Assembly: GCA_024742755.1 (NCBI GenBank)
Contig: JANSXW010000010.1
Span: 1-64,000, forward strand
DNA length: 64,000 nt
From: a bacterium
GTDB lineage: Bacteria > Bacteroidota > Bacteroidia > Chitinophagales > Saprospiraceae
Reading direction: 5' to 3'
The notes under the pieces were generated by a model. That model ran no database searches and had not been told where the DNA came from. It worked only from the letters and a program-made list of their open reading frames with translations. Below are positions 9,107 through 18,699 of the stretch, piece after piece (positions within the stretch are counted from its first letter, which is position 1; each line of letters starts with the position of its first letter). Made by a program: the position numbers and the translations under genes.

Positions 9107-10495
9107 ATGAGCCATCACCTTACGGATACCATTGTTGCACTAGCCACGCCCTCAGGAGTAGGCGCCATTGGCGTCATCCGCCTCAGCGGGCCGGACGCTA
9201 TCCGGATTGCCAATAGCGTATTTCATGGTAAGGACCTGGAGCAGCAAGCTTCGCATACGGTCCACTTCGGGACCATCCGCAATGACGAAGGCCGGATACT
9301 GGACGAGGTGCTGGCTACGGTATTTGTTGCCCCCCGTTCTTACACCGGTGAAAACGTGGTGGAAGTCTCCTGCCACGGCTCCGACTACATCATTCAGGAG
9401 CTGATGCAGCTGTTCATTCAGAAAGGCGCACGCACCGCTAACCCAGGGGAGTATACCCTGCGCGCCTTCCTCAACGGGCAGATGGACCTCAGTCAGGCCG
9501 AGGCAGTGGCCGACCTGATCGCCTCCTCCTCCCAATCCAGCCACGCCATTGCCATGCAGCAGATGCGCGGCGGCTTTTCGGATGAAATCAAAAAATTGCG
9601 GCAGGAACTGATCGACTTCGCCAGCCTGATTGAACTGGAGCTCGACTTTTCAGAAGAAGATGTAGAGTTTGCCGACCGCAGCAAGCTCGAAGCCCTGGTA
9701 CAGCAGATACAGCGCATCATCAAAGCCCTGCTGGATTCCTTCCAATTGGGCAATGTGCTCAAAAACGGCGTCAGCACGGTCATCGCCGGCCGCCCCAACG
9801 CCGGTAAGTCCACCCTCCTCAACGCCCTGCTCAACGAGGAGCGCGCCATCGTCAGCGAGATCGCCGGCACCACCCGCGACACCATTGAGGAAGTGCTCAA
9901 CATCAAAGGCGTGCAGTTCCGCATCATCGACACCGCCGGCATCCGCGACGCGACCGACACCATCGAAGCCATCGGAGTGGAAAAGACCCTACAGAAAGTC
10001 CAATCCAGCGCCCTGCTCGTCTACGTCTTCGATGTAGTGGACACCCAGCCCGAAGACGTCCGCACCGACCTCGAAAAGCTCGTCCACGAGAACATCCACG
10101 TCCTGGTCGTCGCCAACAAAATGGACCTCAACCCCTACACCAAAAAAGAGCACTACTTCCCGGAAAACAGCACCGCCGACTACCACTGGGTGCCCGTCTC
10201 CGCCCTCAACAAGATGAACATCGACTACCTCAAGGAAAGCCTCCACGATGCGGTGCTCTCCAAGAAGGTCAACCTCGAAAGCACCATTGTGGCCAACGCC
10301 CGCCACTACGAGGCCCTGCAAAAGGCGTATGAGGACCTGGACCGCGTACTGCAAGGCCTGTCCACCGGCATCACTTCCGACTTTGTGGCGATGGACATCC
10401 GGGCATCCCTGCACCACCTGGGAGAGATTACGGGGGAGATTAGTACGGATGATTTGTTGGGGAATATTTTTGGGCGGTTTTGTATTGGGAAGTAG
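9107..10495 (+). CDS. mnmE: tRNA uridine-5-carboxymethylaminomethyl(34) synthesis GTPase MnmE
   Basis: With MnmG it modifies the wobble uridine (U34) of certain tRNAs. The N-terminal folate-binding domain starts DTIVALATPSGVGAIGVIRLSG and contains GEYTLRAFLNGQMDLSQAEAV. The G domain inserted in the helical domain has G1 GRPNAGKSTLL, G2-region EIAGTTRDTIEE, G3 DTAGIRD and G4 NKMD. The protein ends in the catalytic C-terminal CIGK motif, so at 462 residues it is complete and likely active. It is convergent with the next gene, and the 146 bases between them hold a hairpin. Confidence 0.97.
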   Translation: MSHHLTDTIVALATPSGVGAIGVIRLSGPDAIRIANSVFHGKDLEQQASHTVHFGTIRNDEGRILDEVLATVFVAPRSYTGENVVEVSCHGSDYIIQELMQLFIQKGARTANPGEYTLRAFLNGQMDLSQAEAVADLIASSSQSSHAIAMQQMRGGFSDEIKKLRQELIDFASLIELELDFSEEDVEFADRSKLEALVQQIQRIIKALLDSFQLGNVLKNGVSTVIAGRPNAGKSTLLNALLNEERAIVSEIAGTTRDTIEEVLNIKGVQFRIIDTAGIRDATDTIEAIGVEKTLQKVQSSALLVYVFDVVDTQPEDVRTDLEKLVHENIHVLVVANKMDLNPYTKKEHYFPENSTADYHWVPVSALNKMNIDYLKESLHDAVLSKKVNLESTIVANARHYEALQKAYEDLDRVLQGLSTGITSDFVAMDIRASLHHLGEITGEISTDDLLGNIFGRFCIGK

Positions 10496-10518
10496 GATAA
10501 AGCCCCCTGCCCTTTTTT

Positions 10519-10566
10519 CGCTGATAAAGCCTTTCCTCTCCTTGTTCCTCAAGGTCTTTGTCAGCG
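10519..10566. terminator. Inverted repeat between convergent genes
   Basis: CGCTGATAAAG at 10519-10529 pairs (with one unpaired base on each side) with CTTTGTCAGCG at 10556-10566, leaving a 26-base loop. It lies between mnmE (+) and the minus-strand gene at 10642 and could end transcription from either side. The loop is long and the flanking T tracts are weak. Confidence 0.35.
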
Positions 10567-10641
10567 TAAGTTTTCCTGCTATTCTTTAGCAAGGCACCAT
10601 AAATCTTCACTATGAGCAATCCTTCAGGTCGCAGGTTTTGA

Positions 10642-11184
10642 TTATTCCTCCTCCTGATATTCAGCAAGCTGTGCTTCGAGTTTTCGAATCCGCTTTCTGA
10701 GCAGTTCGTTTTTGTTTTGAAGGCGTTCCTTGTCCAGATTGAGCCGTTCTATCTTTTTAAGATCAGTATACCTATCCCAACTTCCCAATTCGTTGAGCTC
10801 ATTCATCAAAGCGTACAGTTCCGTCAGTCCTTTGAGCTCGAAGCCCCATTGGTAACCTCCGGTCTTGATTCTCATTTGCTTTATTATCCCTGCTGCATCC
10901 ATAATTCGAACAACCAGTACACCTACCCCAGGGTGACTATATCTACCTTCCAGCTGCAAACACTTTGTATGCCCAACCTCAAGAAAGGCAGGGTCTCCAT
11001 TTTCGGTTAGAATCCTAAACTTGGTTATATACCCTTGGGTATCCCGTGTACCTTCCAGCATTTTTGAAAAAACACCTTTTGGATAGCGCTGACCTGTTGG
11101 CTCTATTTTTGCGGTGCCCCCTTTTGGGTCTACTCCATAATGGGTTACTCTTTTAAAGGGTTCTTTGTGCTGTTTTATAGCCAT
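10642..11184 (-). CDS. Hypothetical protein with C-terminal coiled coil, downstream of brxL
   Basis: I do not recognise this 180-residue protein. The first 130 or so residues are a mixed alpha/beta sequence with no membrane segment or signal peptide. Residues from about 140 to the end (starting LKKIERLNLDKERLQNK) form a charged heptad-like coiled coil. It follows brxL by 77 bases on the same strand and may be the last gene of the pglZ-brxL unit, as an accessory cargo of the defence island. It could also be independent. No nuclease or DNA-binding motif is visible. Confidence 0.6.
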   Translation of the reverse strand: MAIKQHKEPFKRVTHYGVDPKGGTAKIEPTGQRYPKGVFSKMLEGTRDTQGYITKFRILTENGDPAFLEVGHTKCLQLEGRYSHPGVGVLVVRIMDAAGIIKQMRIKTGGYQWGFELKGLTELYALMNELNELGSWDRYTDLKKIERLNLDKERLQNKNELLRKRIRKLEAQLAEYQEEE

Positions 11185-11261
11185 GCATATTTATTTATTT
11201 CAAAAGTAGGGTCTCTAACACAGGGATTAAGCGTAACGCCCTAATTTCTGCACTTAAAATC

Positions 11262-13301
11262 CTACACTTTCACATACGTCACCTCAAACGGCTTACACAT
11301 CCGCTCTTCCTGCAGGGTATTTGCCAAATTGAAGGCATCTTTGTAATCATAGCGCTGAAAGATGTCCAGCCCGCGACCGAGGATGATTTTCCAGCCGGTA
11401 TCGGTTTCCAAATAGCGGTCGTGTTGAGCCTCGGTAGGTTCTATGACATAGTCCATATTGATGCCGGTGCCCTGAAGGTTATTCTGCACCTGTATCAAAT
11501 AGCTATCTGCCTCCTGCTTTTCACCAGGCTCAGCATTCGTGAATACTTTAAGCCGGATTTCATCCCCTACTGGTTTGATCCGGTAAAGCATTTCGCAGAA
11601 CTCCTTGAGATTCTTCACCTGGTGCAGCTTGCGCAAATAGGGGTCTGTCAGGTGAATTTCCTTTGCACCTTTCAGGTAAACCGCAAAGAGCCGATGATAA
11701 CTCACCCCTTTCTGATTTTCTTTGATCACTACATTTTTGACCTCTGGTTCAGGAACTGATGGCACTTTTACCTGAGCAGAATGCTCTTCACCAGCCATAG
11801 ATTCTTCATTCTCTTCCTCGGACATCTGCCGCACCAGATTATACTGCACCTCCTCCAGCGTGAACACTTCTGCCCACTTTCCGGTGTCCAGGTCCTGATA
11901 AGCAAAACGGACTTCCCGTTCCCGGAAGGTTTCGTCCATCTTCATCAGTTGCAGCTTCACACGTCTACGGCTCTCAATGGCAAACTCCAGCAGCTCTTTG
12001 ACCTCTTCTTTTGTACACGACTGATGCGGATACAAAACTTTCATAAGCCCGCTGAACGTCTTTTGGATAGCTACTTTGTCCCGGGTAGTGATGGTATCGT
12101 CCAGCTTAAAGTAGGCGTTGTAAGCATCTGAATAGTCCAGTGTGCGCATGTACCGCAGCACCTCAGCTAAGTAATCCACCACAAACCCAAAGCCCTGGGT
12201 GAACATCTCTCCCCGGATGATCTCCACTTCCCAACCGGGCAGGTAGCTGTGCAAGCGGTCCAGGAAAGCGGTGTCGTAATAAGCTGGCGGAAGTTGTTCA
12301 AACAAATCGGAATGCTTTAGCATGTAGGCTACCGAGCGTTTGGTGTTGCCAATGAAGGACATGGAGGCTTCCGCACCCATTGACTCCCGGCCTCGGCTGA
12401 AGCTCTGATTAGCCATATAGTTTTTCATGATATCGACCAGCCCCTTAGGAATGCGTTTATCAGGCCCGGCAAATTCGTCGAAGGCGACAGAGTCCCAATA
12501 GCCGACCAAGCCAATCTGCCCGGTGCTATTGTTGACAAAAAGCTTGGCAGCTGTGACCTCCCCTCCTGAAATCAGCATGCCGTGAGGCGAAAACTCTGAG
12601 AAGATATGAGATTTGCCTGTACCCTTTGGCCCCAGCTCGATAAGGTTGTAATTGCGCTCACAGAAGGGGATAAGGCGGGTGAGTTGCAGCAGCTTATTCC
12701 GTTGCCCGAAATGCTCCGGGTTAAAGCCAATACTTTGCATTAGAAAATCGGCCCACTCTTCTGTTGAAAACCCGGCTCTCTGTTGCTTGTATTGCCCGAA
12801 GTCAAAATTGGACAACTGTATTGGCTTTACTTTTTCAATCAGCCAGGGTGTGGAATCCCGCTCATCAGAAGGGAAGTAAGCCATATCTATCAGGCACCAC
12901 ACCCCGCCGGTGAGCAGCTTTGGAAACTTTCGCACCCAATCGTCGGATATGACGACTTTTCGAAGCCCCAGGTTGGTAAAGGAAGCCTCGTGCACATCCC
13001 TGCGGTCATTAAGCGCTACCGTAATCCGGTCAATGATCCGGTAATTGCCTTTGTCCCGGATAGTGGACTTCACCAGCTCTGCTTCCTCCCGGTGCACATA
13101 GTGCCGGTTGATGATTTTCCGGACATTCTCCACGCCCTTTTCGATAGAAGCTTCATCATCCGTGGCGCAGTATTGCCCCAACAGGTATTCCAACACATAA
13201 GTCGGGACCACGGCATTGCCTTTGACTAAAGCGGTCAGGTCTTTGCGTACTACGCGCCCGGGGAAATACTCATTGATCTTTTCGTCTAGTGTAGGTGTCA
13301 T
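11262..13301 (-). CDS. brxL: BREX system Lon-protease-like protein BrxL
   Basis: Core component of type 1 BREX anti-phage systems: an AAA+ ATPase with a Lon-like C-terminal domain that assembles on DNA. The N-terminal region (NEYFPGRVVRKDLT, then VVPTYVLEYLLGQYCAT) is typical of BrxL. Walker A is ELGPKGTGKSH at about residues 225-234, with a SVAFDEFAG Walker B-like segment further on and FIGNTKRSVAYML after it. At 679 residues it has the expected length. Its ATG overlaps the pglZ stop by 4 bases (ATGA at 13298-13301), so translation is coupled. A Glu/Ser-rich linker at about residues 495-530 separates the ATPase from the Lon-like part. Confidence 0.93.
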   Translation of the reverse strand: MTPTLDEKINEYFPGRVVRKDLTALVKGNAVVPTYVLEYLLGQYCATDDEASIEKGVENVRKIINRHYVHREEAELVKSTIRDKGNYRIIDRITVALNDRRDVHEASFTNLGLRKVVISDDWVRKFPKLLTGGVWCLIDMAYFPSDERDSTPWLIEKVKPIQLSNFDFGQYKQQRAGFSTEEWADFLMQSIGFNPEHFGQRNKLLQLTRLIPFCERNYNLIELGPKGTGKSHIFSEFSPHGMLISGGEVTAAKLFVNNSTGQIGLVGYWDSVAFDEFAGPDKRIPKGLVDIMKNYMANQSFSRGRESMGAEASMSFIGNTKRSVAYMLKHSDLFEQLPPAYYDTAFLDRLHSYLPGWEVEIIRGEMFTQGFGFVVDYLAEVLRYMRTLDYSDAYNAYFKLDDTITTRDKVAIQKTFSGLMKVLYPHQSCTKEEVKELLEFAIESRRRVKLQLMKMDETFREREVRFAYQDLDTGKWAEVFTLEEVQYNLVRQMSEEENEESMAGEEHSAQVKVPSVPEPEVKNVVIKENQKGVSYHRLFAVYLKGAKEIHLTDPYLRKLHQVKNLKEFCEMLYRIKPVGDEIRLKVFTNAEPGEKQEADSYLIQVQNNLQGTGINMDYVIEPTEAQHDRYLETDTGWKIILGRGLDIFQRYDYKDAFNLANTLQEERMCKPFEVTYVKV

Positions 13302-15796
13302 AGGTCAAATTCATCAAAATCTTTGTCAAAAGCGATCATCATGGTAAAAGCATACTCCTGGTAGCGGCTGCCAGACTCATCTTCCATCCTGAGGTAAACC
13401 TCCTGATTCTGGGACTGCTCCGCCTCCTGAGTAAACTGAAAGGTCAGTTTTTGCTCCCTCAGCCGTTCTTCCGTGGCCGTGCTGCTGAAAACCACCTGCT
13501 GTACATCCGAGATCAGCTTTCCGGAAGGCGCGACAAAACTGACTCTTAAAGTGCGTGGGCGGGTTTTCCCACCTACAGGCTGTGTCTGATAGAATGACAA
13601 CACAATCTGATAGGTGGTAATACGGCTAACCGTTTTGATCAGTTCCACATCCACCTCCTTGGTTTCATCCGCCTTGTTCCGCGTCTTTTTGAAATGAATC
13701 AGGGGCACCAGGCACTCCTGTAAACTTAATCCTCCGTGGACATACCGGCTTCCGGAACCAGACTGCCGCATACGGTTGACCGAGTTGGAGAAGGCCACTT
13801 CGAGATCCCCTTCAAGCCCCAATTCCGCAGCACTTGACAGGGTAACGCCCTTTTCGGCAGACAGCCCCCGCCCCAATACAAACCGGCGGTCTTGTTTGCT
13901 GATGTCGCCTTGTACCTTTACGCTGGAGAAGTCACTCTCTGCAATAGGGGTATACTGATACAGATATCCATGGTCGGCTGTGATCAAGACGTTATTGCCA
14001 TTGATGTTCGCGATTTTAGTGAGCAGCTCAATGATATGCTCGAATTCCTCCCCGGTGCGGCGGAAGACTTTTTCTTCCTCCTGTTCACCCGCCTTATCGA
14101 TGGTGTTGGAGTAAATGTACACAACCTGATAGGGCGCTACCCATTTACGTCCAGCGTGAGAAGGCGATGTGGCTCTCTTAAAGTCTGCTGCTGTAAGGGC
14201 GATTGCTTTCCCTTGTGCTGCCTGCTTAAGTATTTTATCCCGGTTGCGGGTGCCTTGTGTGCTTACGCCATCTGCCCACACTACCCCATCTGGCTTCAGC
14301 TCCAGTTTTTCATGCGGCAATAGCGCAGCCATCCCTAATTGAGTGTAGGTGGGTGCTGCCGCTACCATGGGCTCCAGGTTGGCCTCAAACCGGCTCACTT
14401 GCATCAGCCGCTCCGTTAATTCTGCACCGGATTCGTAGCGGAGGGCATCTGAGATGATCACAAATATCCGGTTATCCCGGTCCAGGAAGGGCTGTACTGA
14501 CTCTTTCCAGAAATGCCGCTGCTGCCGGATACCGAGCGCCCTTAACCTGGATGCATCACCGAGGGCTTCCTGCCAGCGGTCGCCCAGTTTGAGCAGATAC
14601 CGGTTGGTGTAAAGGCGCTCAATCTTTTCCTGCAACACCAGGAGCAGCCCCTGTTCCCCTGCCTGCTGAAAGCCCAGGATAAAATTGCGGTATCGCAAAT
14701 CGGTTTGATACAGCTGTTTGCAGTATCGCTGGGCGGCATCTGCAGCATCATCGAAATGCAGGTCTAACTGATCCTGTTCCTGCAGGAACAAGATGGCATG
14801 CTCCAGTGCCTTGTAGTGGGCCTGGTAAGTTTCCGCCCAGTAAGTGAACCGGCGGCGGCCGATAAAGCCCAGCATTTTTTTATAGTCGGGCTGCTCACTC
14901 AGGAGATTGTCCCGTATTCCCCGAAGGATCTGCTGATCAAAAGCTTCGTAGGTGTCGTAATCGAGCAGGTCTTGTACAGGACAGTCCACGATCCAGTCTT
15001 GTACATGCCACTCTTCCGCAAAACGGCGGGAAAACCGCTCAAAAGCTTCCTTTTTTGAGGCACTATCCTTCCAGCGTTTCATGAATACCAGGGCATCGTT
15101 ATTCAGCCTTGGCGTTTCACGCTCCAAGAGGGCACTCGTTTCTGTCTGAAACAAAGCTTTAGCAACATCCAAAATATCAGGAGACTCATGCTGATAGCCG
15201 AAGCGGCGGCGCAACGCCTCCCAAAGTGGAGGCAGTAATGCGTACTTCTCCAGATTTTGAAAGCCCGGCTGTTCTTCTCCTTCTGCAGCTTCCGATAATA
15301 GCTTCAGGAGCATCGCTTCTGCATCAGGGGGGGTCCCTAAAGCAGCAGCGATGATTTTTTGAGGATAGCGCTGTGGCGTTTCTTCTGCCGGACGGGTCAG
15401 CCGCTGCAGCGCTGCCCGCCGGTCTTTAGCCTGAAAGAAAGCAATATGCTGAGACACCAATGGCTTAAATGCAATATCGAGCCCCAGCTCCTGAAGGTAC
15501 ATGGCGGAGGCATCAGTGGTAAACACGTGATTGGCCAGGCAAAGATCCAGCAGCCAGTTTTGAGCATTTGCCGGACGGGGGTACGGAAAAAACAACAGGA
15601 ACTGCTCCTTTGGCGCTTTTCTCAGCACCAGGTGCTTAATCCGGAATTCATCGTGCTCAACTTTGATTTTATTCACCTCAGACAGCACCACTTTATTGAA
15701 CTCGGACTCCATTTCCGCAGCCTCTTCGCCGCCATACCAAAGGACAATACGCTCTTGCTCGAAAATCTGCTTAAGGGAATACTCTATTCTATTCAT
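13298..15796 (-). CDS. pglZ: BREX-1 system phosphatase PglZ (type A)
   Basis: PglZ is an alkaline-phosphatase-superfamily protein required for BREX immunity and for host DNA methylation together with PglX. The metal-binding signatures are visible as FVIISDALRYESG at about residue 443 and VLITADHGYLYQYTP at about residue 602. The long N-terminal part (about 1-430) is helical and poorly conserved, and the C-terminal 200 residues contain a beta-rich domain. 832 residues is normal for type 1 PglZ. It heads the minus-strand pglZ-brxL unit and is separated from the rest of BREX by more than 5 kb of inserted genes. A short inverted repeat lies directly before its ATG. Confidence 0.93.
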   Translation of the reverse strand: MNRIEYSLKQIFEQERIVLWYGGEEAAEMESEFNKVVLSEVNKIKVEHDEFRIKHLVLRKAPKEQFLLFFPYPRPANAQNWLLDLCLANHVFTTDASAMYLQELGLDIAFKPLVSQHIAFFQAKDRRAALQRLTRPAEETPQRYPQKIIAAALGTPPDAEAMLLKLLSEAAEGEEQPGFQNLEKYALLPPLWEALRRRFGYQHESPDILDVAKALFQTETSALLERETPRLNNDALVFMKRWKDSASKKEAFERFSRRFAEEWHVQDWIVDCPVQDLLDYDTYEAFDQQILRGIRDNLLSEQPDYKKMLGFIGRRRFTYWAETYQAHYKALEHAILFLQEQDQLDLHFDDAADAAQRYCKQLYQTDLRYRNFILGFQQAGEQGLLLVLQEKIERLYTNRYLLKLGDRWQEALGDASRLRALGIRQQRHFWKESVQPFLDRDNRIFVIISDALRYESGAELTERLMQVSRFEANLEPMVAAAPTYTQLGMAALLPHEKLELKPDGVVWADGVSTQGTRNRDKILKQAAQGKAIALTAADFKRATSPSHAGRKWVAPYQVVYIYSNTIDKAGEQEEEKVFRRTGEEFEHIIELLTKIANINGNNVLITADHGYLYQYTPIAESDFSSVKVQGDISKQDRRFVLGRGLSAEKGVTLSSAAELGLEGDLEVAFSNSVNRMRQSGSGSRYVHGGLSLQECLVPLIHFKKTRNKADETKEVDVELIKTVSRITTYQIVLSFYQTQPVGGKTRPRTLRVSFVAPSGKLISDVQQVVFSSTATEERLREQKLTFQFTQEAEQSQNQEVYLRMEDESGSRYQEYAFTMMIAFDKDFDEFDL

Positions 15797-15819
15797 GCAC
15801 GGTTTTGTGTGGTCCGTGC
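15797..15819. repeat. Inverted repeat directly upstream of pglZ
   Basis: GCACGG at 15797-15802 and CCGTGC at 15814-15819 are perfect complementary arms with an 11-base loop. They end at the base before the pglZ ATG. In the leader RNA they could fold over the ribosome-binding site, or in DNA they could be an operator. This is inference from position only. Confidence 0.35.
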
Positions 15820-16006
15820 TAAGCTAAGGAAAATAGGGAAAACCAAAAGCTAAATCGAGCATTCCCAATTGCTCTTTTACCATCCCGTATACATTCGTTC
15901 CTGACCAATTCGCCTGCCATCCTGCCGAGCCCTGGAAAAAAGCCCATCAAAGCAACACTTTGTTGCCATTTTATCGTTAATTTAGGAAAACAAGTAGCTT
16001 TTACAC

Positions 16007-16546
16007 ATGGAAGCCCTGCGAACCCTTCAAGTCCGAATTAGCGGTGAGCGCAACAAACAGCCGCTACGACCACAAGATCTTGATATCGATGAACTGATCA
16101 AGGCGCTGGAGTATAGCCGGGATTTAATCGCTCAGGATGGAAAATCCAGGCCTCACATCCATGTCGAAGTCGAAGAAGGCAGTGTACTGCTAAAGCTTAC
16201 CACAGCAGCGATGCTTGTCATTTCCACGCAAGCACTCTTGGCCGAGGTGCAAAAAACACACGATACAACCATCTTAGCACCTAAGCAAGCTACTGCCCTC
16301 GCTTACTTTGATGCGCTGGCGCGCAAAGAGGGATTTGAAATTTCCTTTGGTGCCGAAACCAAAGAACCAGCACTTAAAATCAACCGGGAAACCGTTTGGG
16401 CAGAAACCGAAGCCGATTACCTGGACCGGCTAATAGCGGAGGCTACACCTTACTGGGCCTCAATTGAAGATACAAGCGCGTGGCTGAAGTCCATTCGGGG
16501 TTATAACCACCAAGTATCTCCAACAAGTACCAATCCTTCTAATTAA
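16007..16546 (+). CDS. Hypothetical protein, first gene of the ParB-ATPase/TOPRIM cassette
   Basis: Unrecognised 179-residue soluble protein without signal peptide or membrane segment. The sequence alternates helices and strands (an IDELIKALEYSRDLI helix, then IHVEVEEGSVLLKL). The C-terminal third looks helical and ends in a Ser/Thr/Pro-rich tail. It is 23 bases upstream of the ParB-ATPase gene and on the same strand, so a three-gene operon is likely. A weak promoter-like pair (TTTG near 15959 and TAATTTAG near 15978) precedes it. Its consistent neighbourhood suggests a regulatory or sensor subunit of the cassette, but no function can be read from sequence. Confidence 0.6.
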   Translation: MEALRTLQVRISGERNKQPLRPQDLDIDELIKALEYSRDLIAQDGKSRPHIHVEVEEGSVLLKLTTAAMLVISTQALLAEVQKTHDTTILAPKQATALAYFDALARKEGFEISFGAETKEPALKINRETVWAETEADYLDRLIAEATPYWASIEDTSAWLKSIRGYNHQVSPTSTNPSN

Positions 16547-16569
16547 CTTCCCGTAAATGCGAGTCTATT

Positions 16570-18699
16570 ATGAACACCATTGTAAGGCACATCAACCGGT
16601 TTGTACTTGACCCCAATAATTACCGCTTTAGGGATAGCCCTGGATACCTGCCTGTCAGTGAGGATAAAGTGGAAGACCCTAAAATACAGCAACGAACCTT
16701 CAATTTGCTCGTCGGTAAAAACCATGAACAAATCTCAGACTTAGTCGACTCTATGAAGGAGAACGGCTTCATTCCGGTTGACCAAATTCAAGTAAAAGCG
16801 CTCTCTTCTGACAATTACCTGGTTCTGGAAGGAAACCGCCGCATTGCTACATTAAAATACCTATACAACGAATTCAAAAAAGGCAATGATGTCGGCAAAT
16901 TAACGGAAAAAAGTTTCCGCAGCGTAGAGGTTGTCCTAAACCCGGATGAAGACCTGGCAGGCCACCTGATCGTAATGGGGCTCAAGCACATTAATGGCAA
17001 CCGCAAGTGGAAAGCCGTAAACCAAGCGCAGCTTATACAGGATTTGATTGTAAACCATGGGAAGTCTGAGGATGAAGTCTGCCGCTCTCTTGGAATTACC
17101 AAACAAGCATTACGCCGGGCAAGACGTACGTTGGCTTTTATCAACCGATACAAAGACAGCGACTATGGCGATCAGTTTAGCAGTGGGATGTTCTCCATTT
17201 TCGAAGAAGCCATTTCTAAACGCAACATGAAGGAATGGCTACAGTGGAATGATGAATTGCTGATGCCTCAAAATGCCAGCAATGAAGAGCGGTTTTTCTC
17301 ATGGGTTTCTTATGATGAGGTGAATGAAGGAGAAGGAGAAGATATCCATATTGTCAAAAAAGAACCCATCATTACCAAGTACACACAGGTACGCGAGCTT
17401 AACAACTTTATACTCGACGAAAAGGCCGTGGCTCACATGGAACATAGCCGCAGTATAACGCAAGGGTATTCATTTAGCGAGGCGGTTGCCGAGTCTAAGT
17501 TCAAAAATGCCCTAAGTAATCTGCAAAGCAATGCTCAGGCCCTTTTCAATTTTAGTGAATTCATGGGGCAAGGTGACCTGGAAGCTGTAGCTGCAGTAAG
17601 AGATAAGATTACCCGCCTCATTCCTGAAAATGGCAGCCGGGTTAGATATGGTGACGAAATCCGGCCACATTACTTGTTCCGCTTCACTGAAAAACACTTT
17701 TCGGCCTTATACATTGAACGCTATAATAGGTTATTCGACCTGAAGCTCAAGGCGATCAACCGGGTTAACATCATAGCAGGCATCAACAATTCAGGTAAAA
17801 CCTCCTTGCTGGAAGCTATCTACAGCCTGGCTCAACTGAATAACATCAAGGCCTACCTCGACATCGTCCGTTACAGGGGCAAATTTTATCAGGGGCTCAA
17901 TACACAGTGGGTCGCCCGGCACCTTGGCGAGTCCATGAAGGCCAATGGTGTTTTCAACGAACGCCCCGTCTACTGGGAACTCAGGCAGGAAGAAACAGAC
18001 GATGACATTGATAAAACACAGTATCTAAGCAGTATTGTTTTGCAAGCTCAGGTGGAGCAGGAAGCGTATGAAAGCACTGCTCACTTGTTTCAGGAAAAAG
18101 ACAGTACCCTTTACTACAGAGAAATATTTGCCCTTTGCCGGTCAGCCTTTACAAGTCCGTACCAGCATAATTATCACTTACTTCGACTGGCGCATGCACA
18201 TGCTGTACGGGAAAAAGTGATCGGGGACATTCTGCGTTTCTTACGGGAGAAAGTTGACCCTTTACTACAAGATATAGAATTGGTAGAAATCGCAGGCGAA
18301 AGCCGCTTTTATGTCAGTGCTCAAAATCATCATCAAAGTGTGGATATCACCCAATACGGAGAAGGCGTGCAACGGATTTTTGAGATTGCACTGCTTACCG
18401 CTTATTGCAGCAACGGGGTGCTCTGTATAGACGAGTTTGAAAGCGCCATTCATAAAGACTTGCTGACCAGCTTCACCATGTTCCTGCAGGATCTTGCTGA
18501 ACGTTTTAACGTACAAATATTCCTTTCCACCCACAGCAAAGAGTGTATCGATGCCTTTGTAGAAAACGATTTCAAAAACGACCAGATCACAGCCTATGTG
18601 CTCCGTGTAGGTGAAGAAGGGCACATAAAGGCCAAATACCTTGAAGGCACCCGCCTGGAGCGCCTCGTTGACAACATGAACATAGATATCCGAGTCTGA
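16570..18699 (+). CDS. ParB-like domain fused to an OLD-family/AAA15 ABC-type ATPase
   Basis: Residues 1-150 are a ParB/sulfiredoxin-like domain: ISDLVDSMKENGFIP, then YLVLEGNRRIATLKYL (EGNRR at about 86-90), followed by a helix-turn-helix-like stretch (SEDEVCRSLGITKQALRRARR). After a linker, residues 380-709 form an ABC-type ATPase of the OLD/AAA15 kind: Walker A AGINNSGKTSLLEAIYSL (about 402), a signature-like QYGEGVQRIFEIALL, Walker B VLCIDEFESAIH (about 618) and an H-loop IFLSTHSKE. There is no nuclease domain in this protein. The TOPRIM-like partner is the next gene, overlapping by one base (TGATG at 18697-18701). ATPase/TOPRIM pairs of this sort are known in anti-phage systems such as PARIS and split OLD nucleases. 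The ParB-like fusion is unusual and suggests sensing of DNA or a nucleotide. Confidence 0.82.
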   Translation: MNTIVRHINRFVLDPNNYRFRDSPGYLPVSEDKVEDPKIQQRTFNLLVGKNHEQISDLVDSMKENGFIPVDQIQVKALSSDNYLVLEGNRRIATLKYLYNEFKKGNDVGKLTEKSFRSVEVVLNPDEDLAGHLIVMGLKHINGNRKWKAVNQAQLIQDLIVNHGKSEDEVCRSLGITKQALRRARRTLAFINRYKDSDYGDQFSSGMFSIFEEAISKRNMKEWLQWNDELLMPQNASNEERFFSWVSYDEVNEGEGEDIHIVKKEPIITKYTQVRELNNFILDEKAVAHMEHSRSITQGYSFSEAVAESKFKNALSNLQSNAQALFNFSEFMGQGDLEAVAAVRDKITRLIPENGSRVRYGDEIRPHYLFRFTEKHFSALYIERYNRLFDLKLKAINRVNIIAGINNSGKTSLLEAIYSLAQLNNIKAYLDIVRYRGKFYQGLNTQWVARHLGESMKANGVFNERPVYWELRQEETDDDIDKTQYLSSIVLQAQVEQEAYESTAHLFQEKDSTLYYREIFALCRSAFTSPYQHNYHLLRLAHAHAVREKVIGDILRFLREKVDPLLQDIELVEIAGESRFYVSAQNHHQSVDITQYGEGVQRIFEIALLTAYCSNGVLCIDEFESAIHKDLLTSFTMFLQDLAERFNVQIFLSTHSKECIDAFVENDFKNDQITAYVLRVGEEGHIKAKYLEGTRLERLVDNMNIDIRV

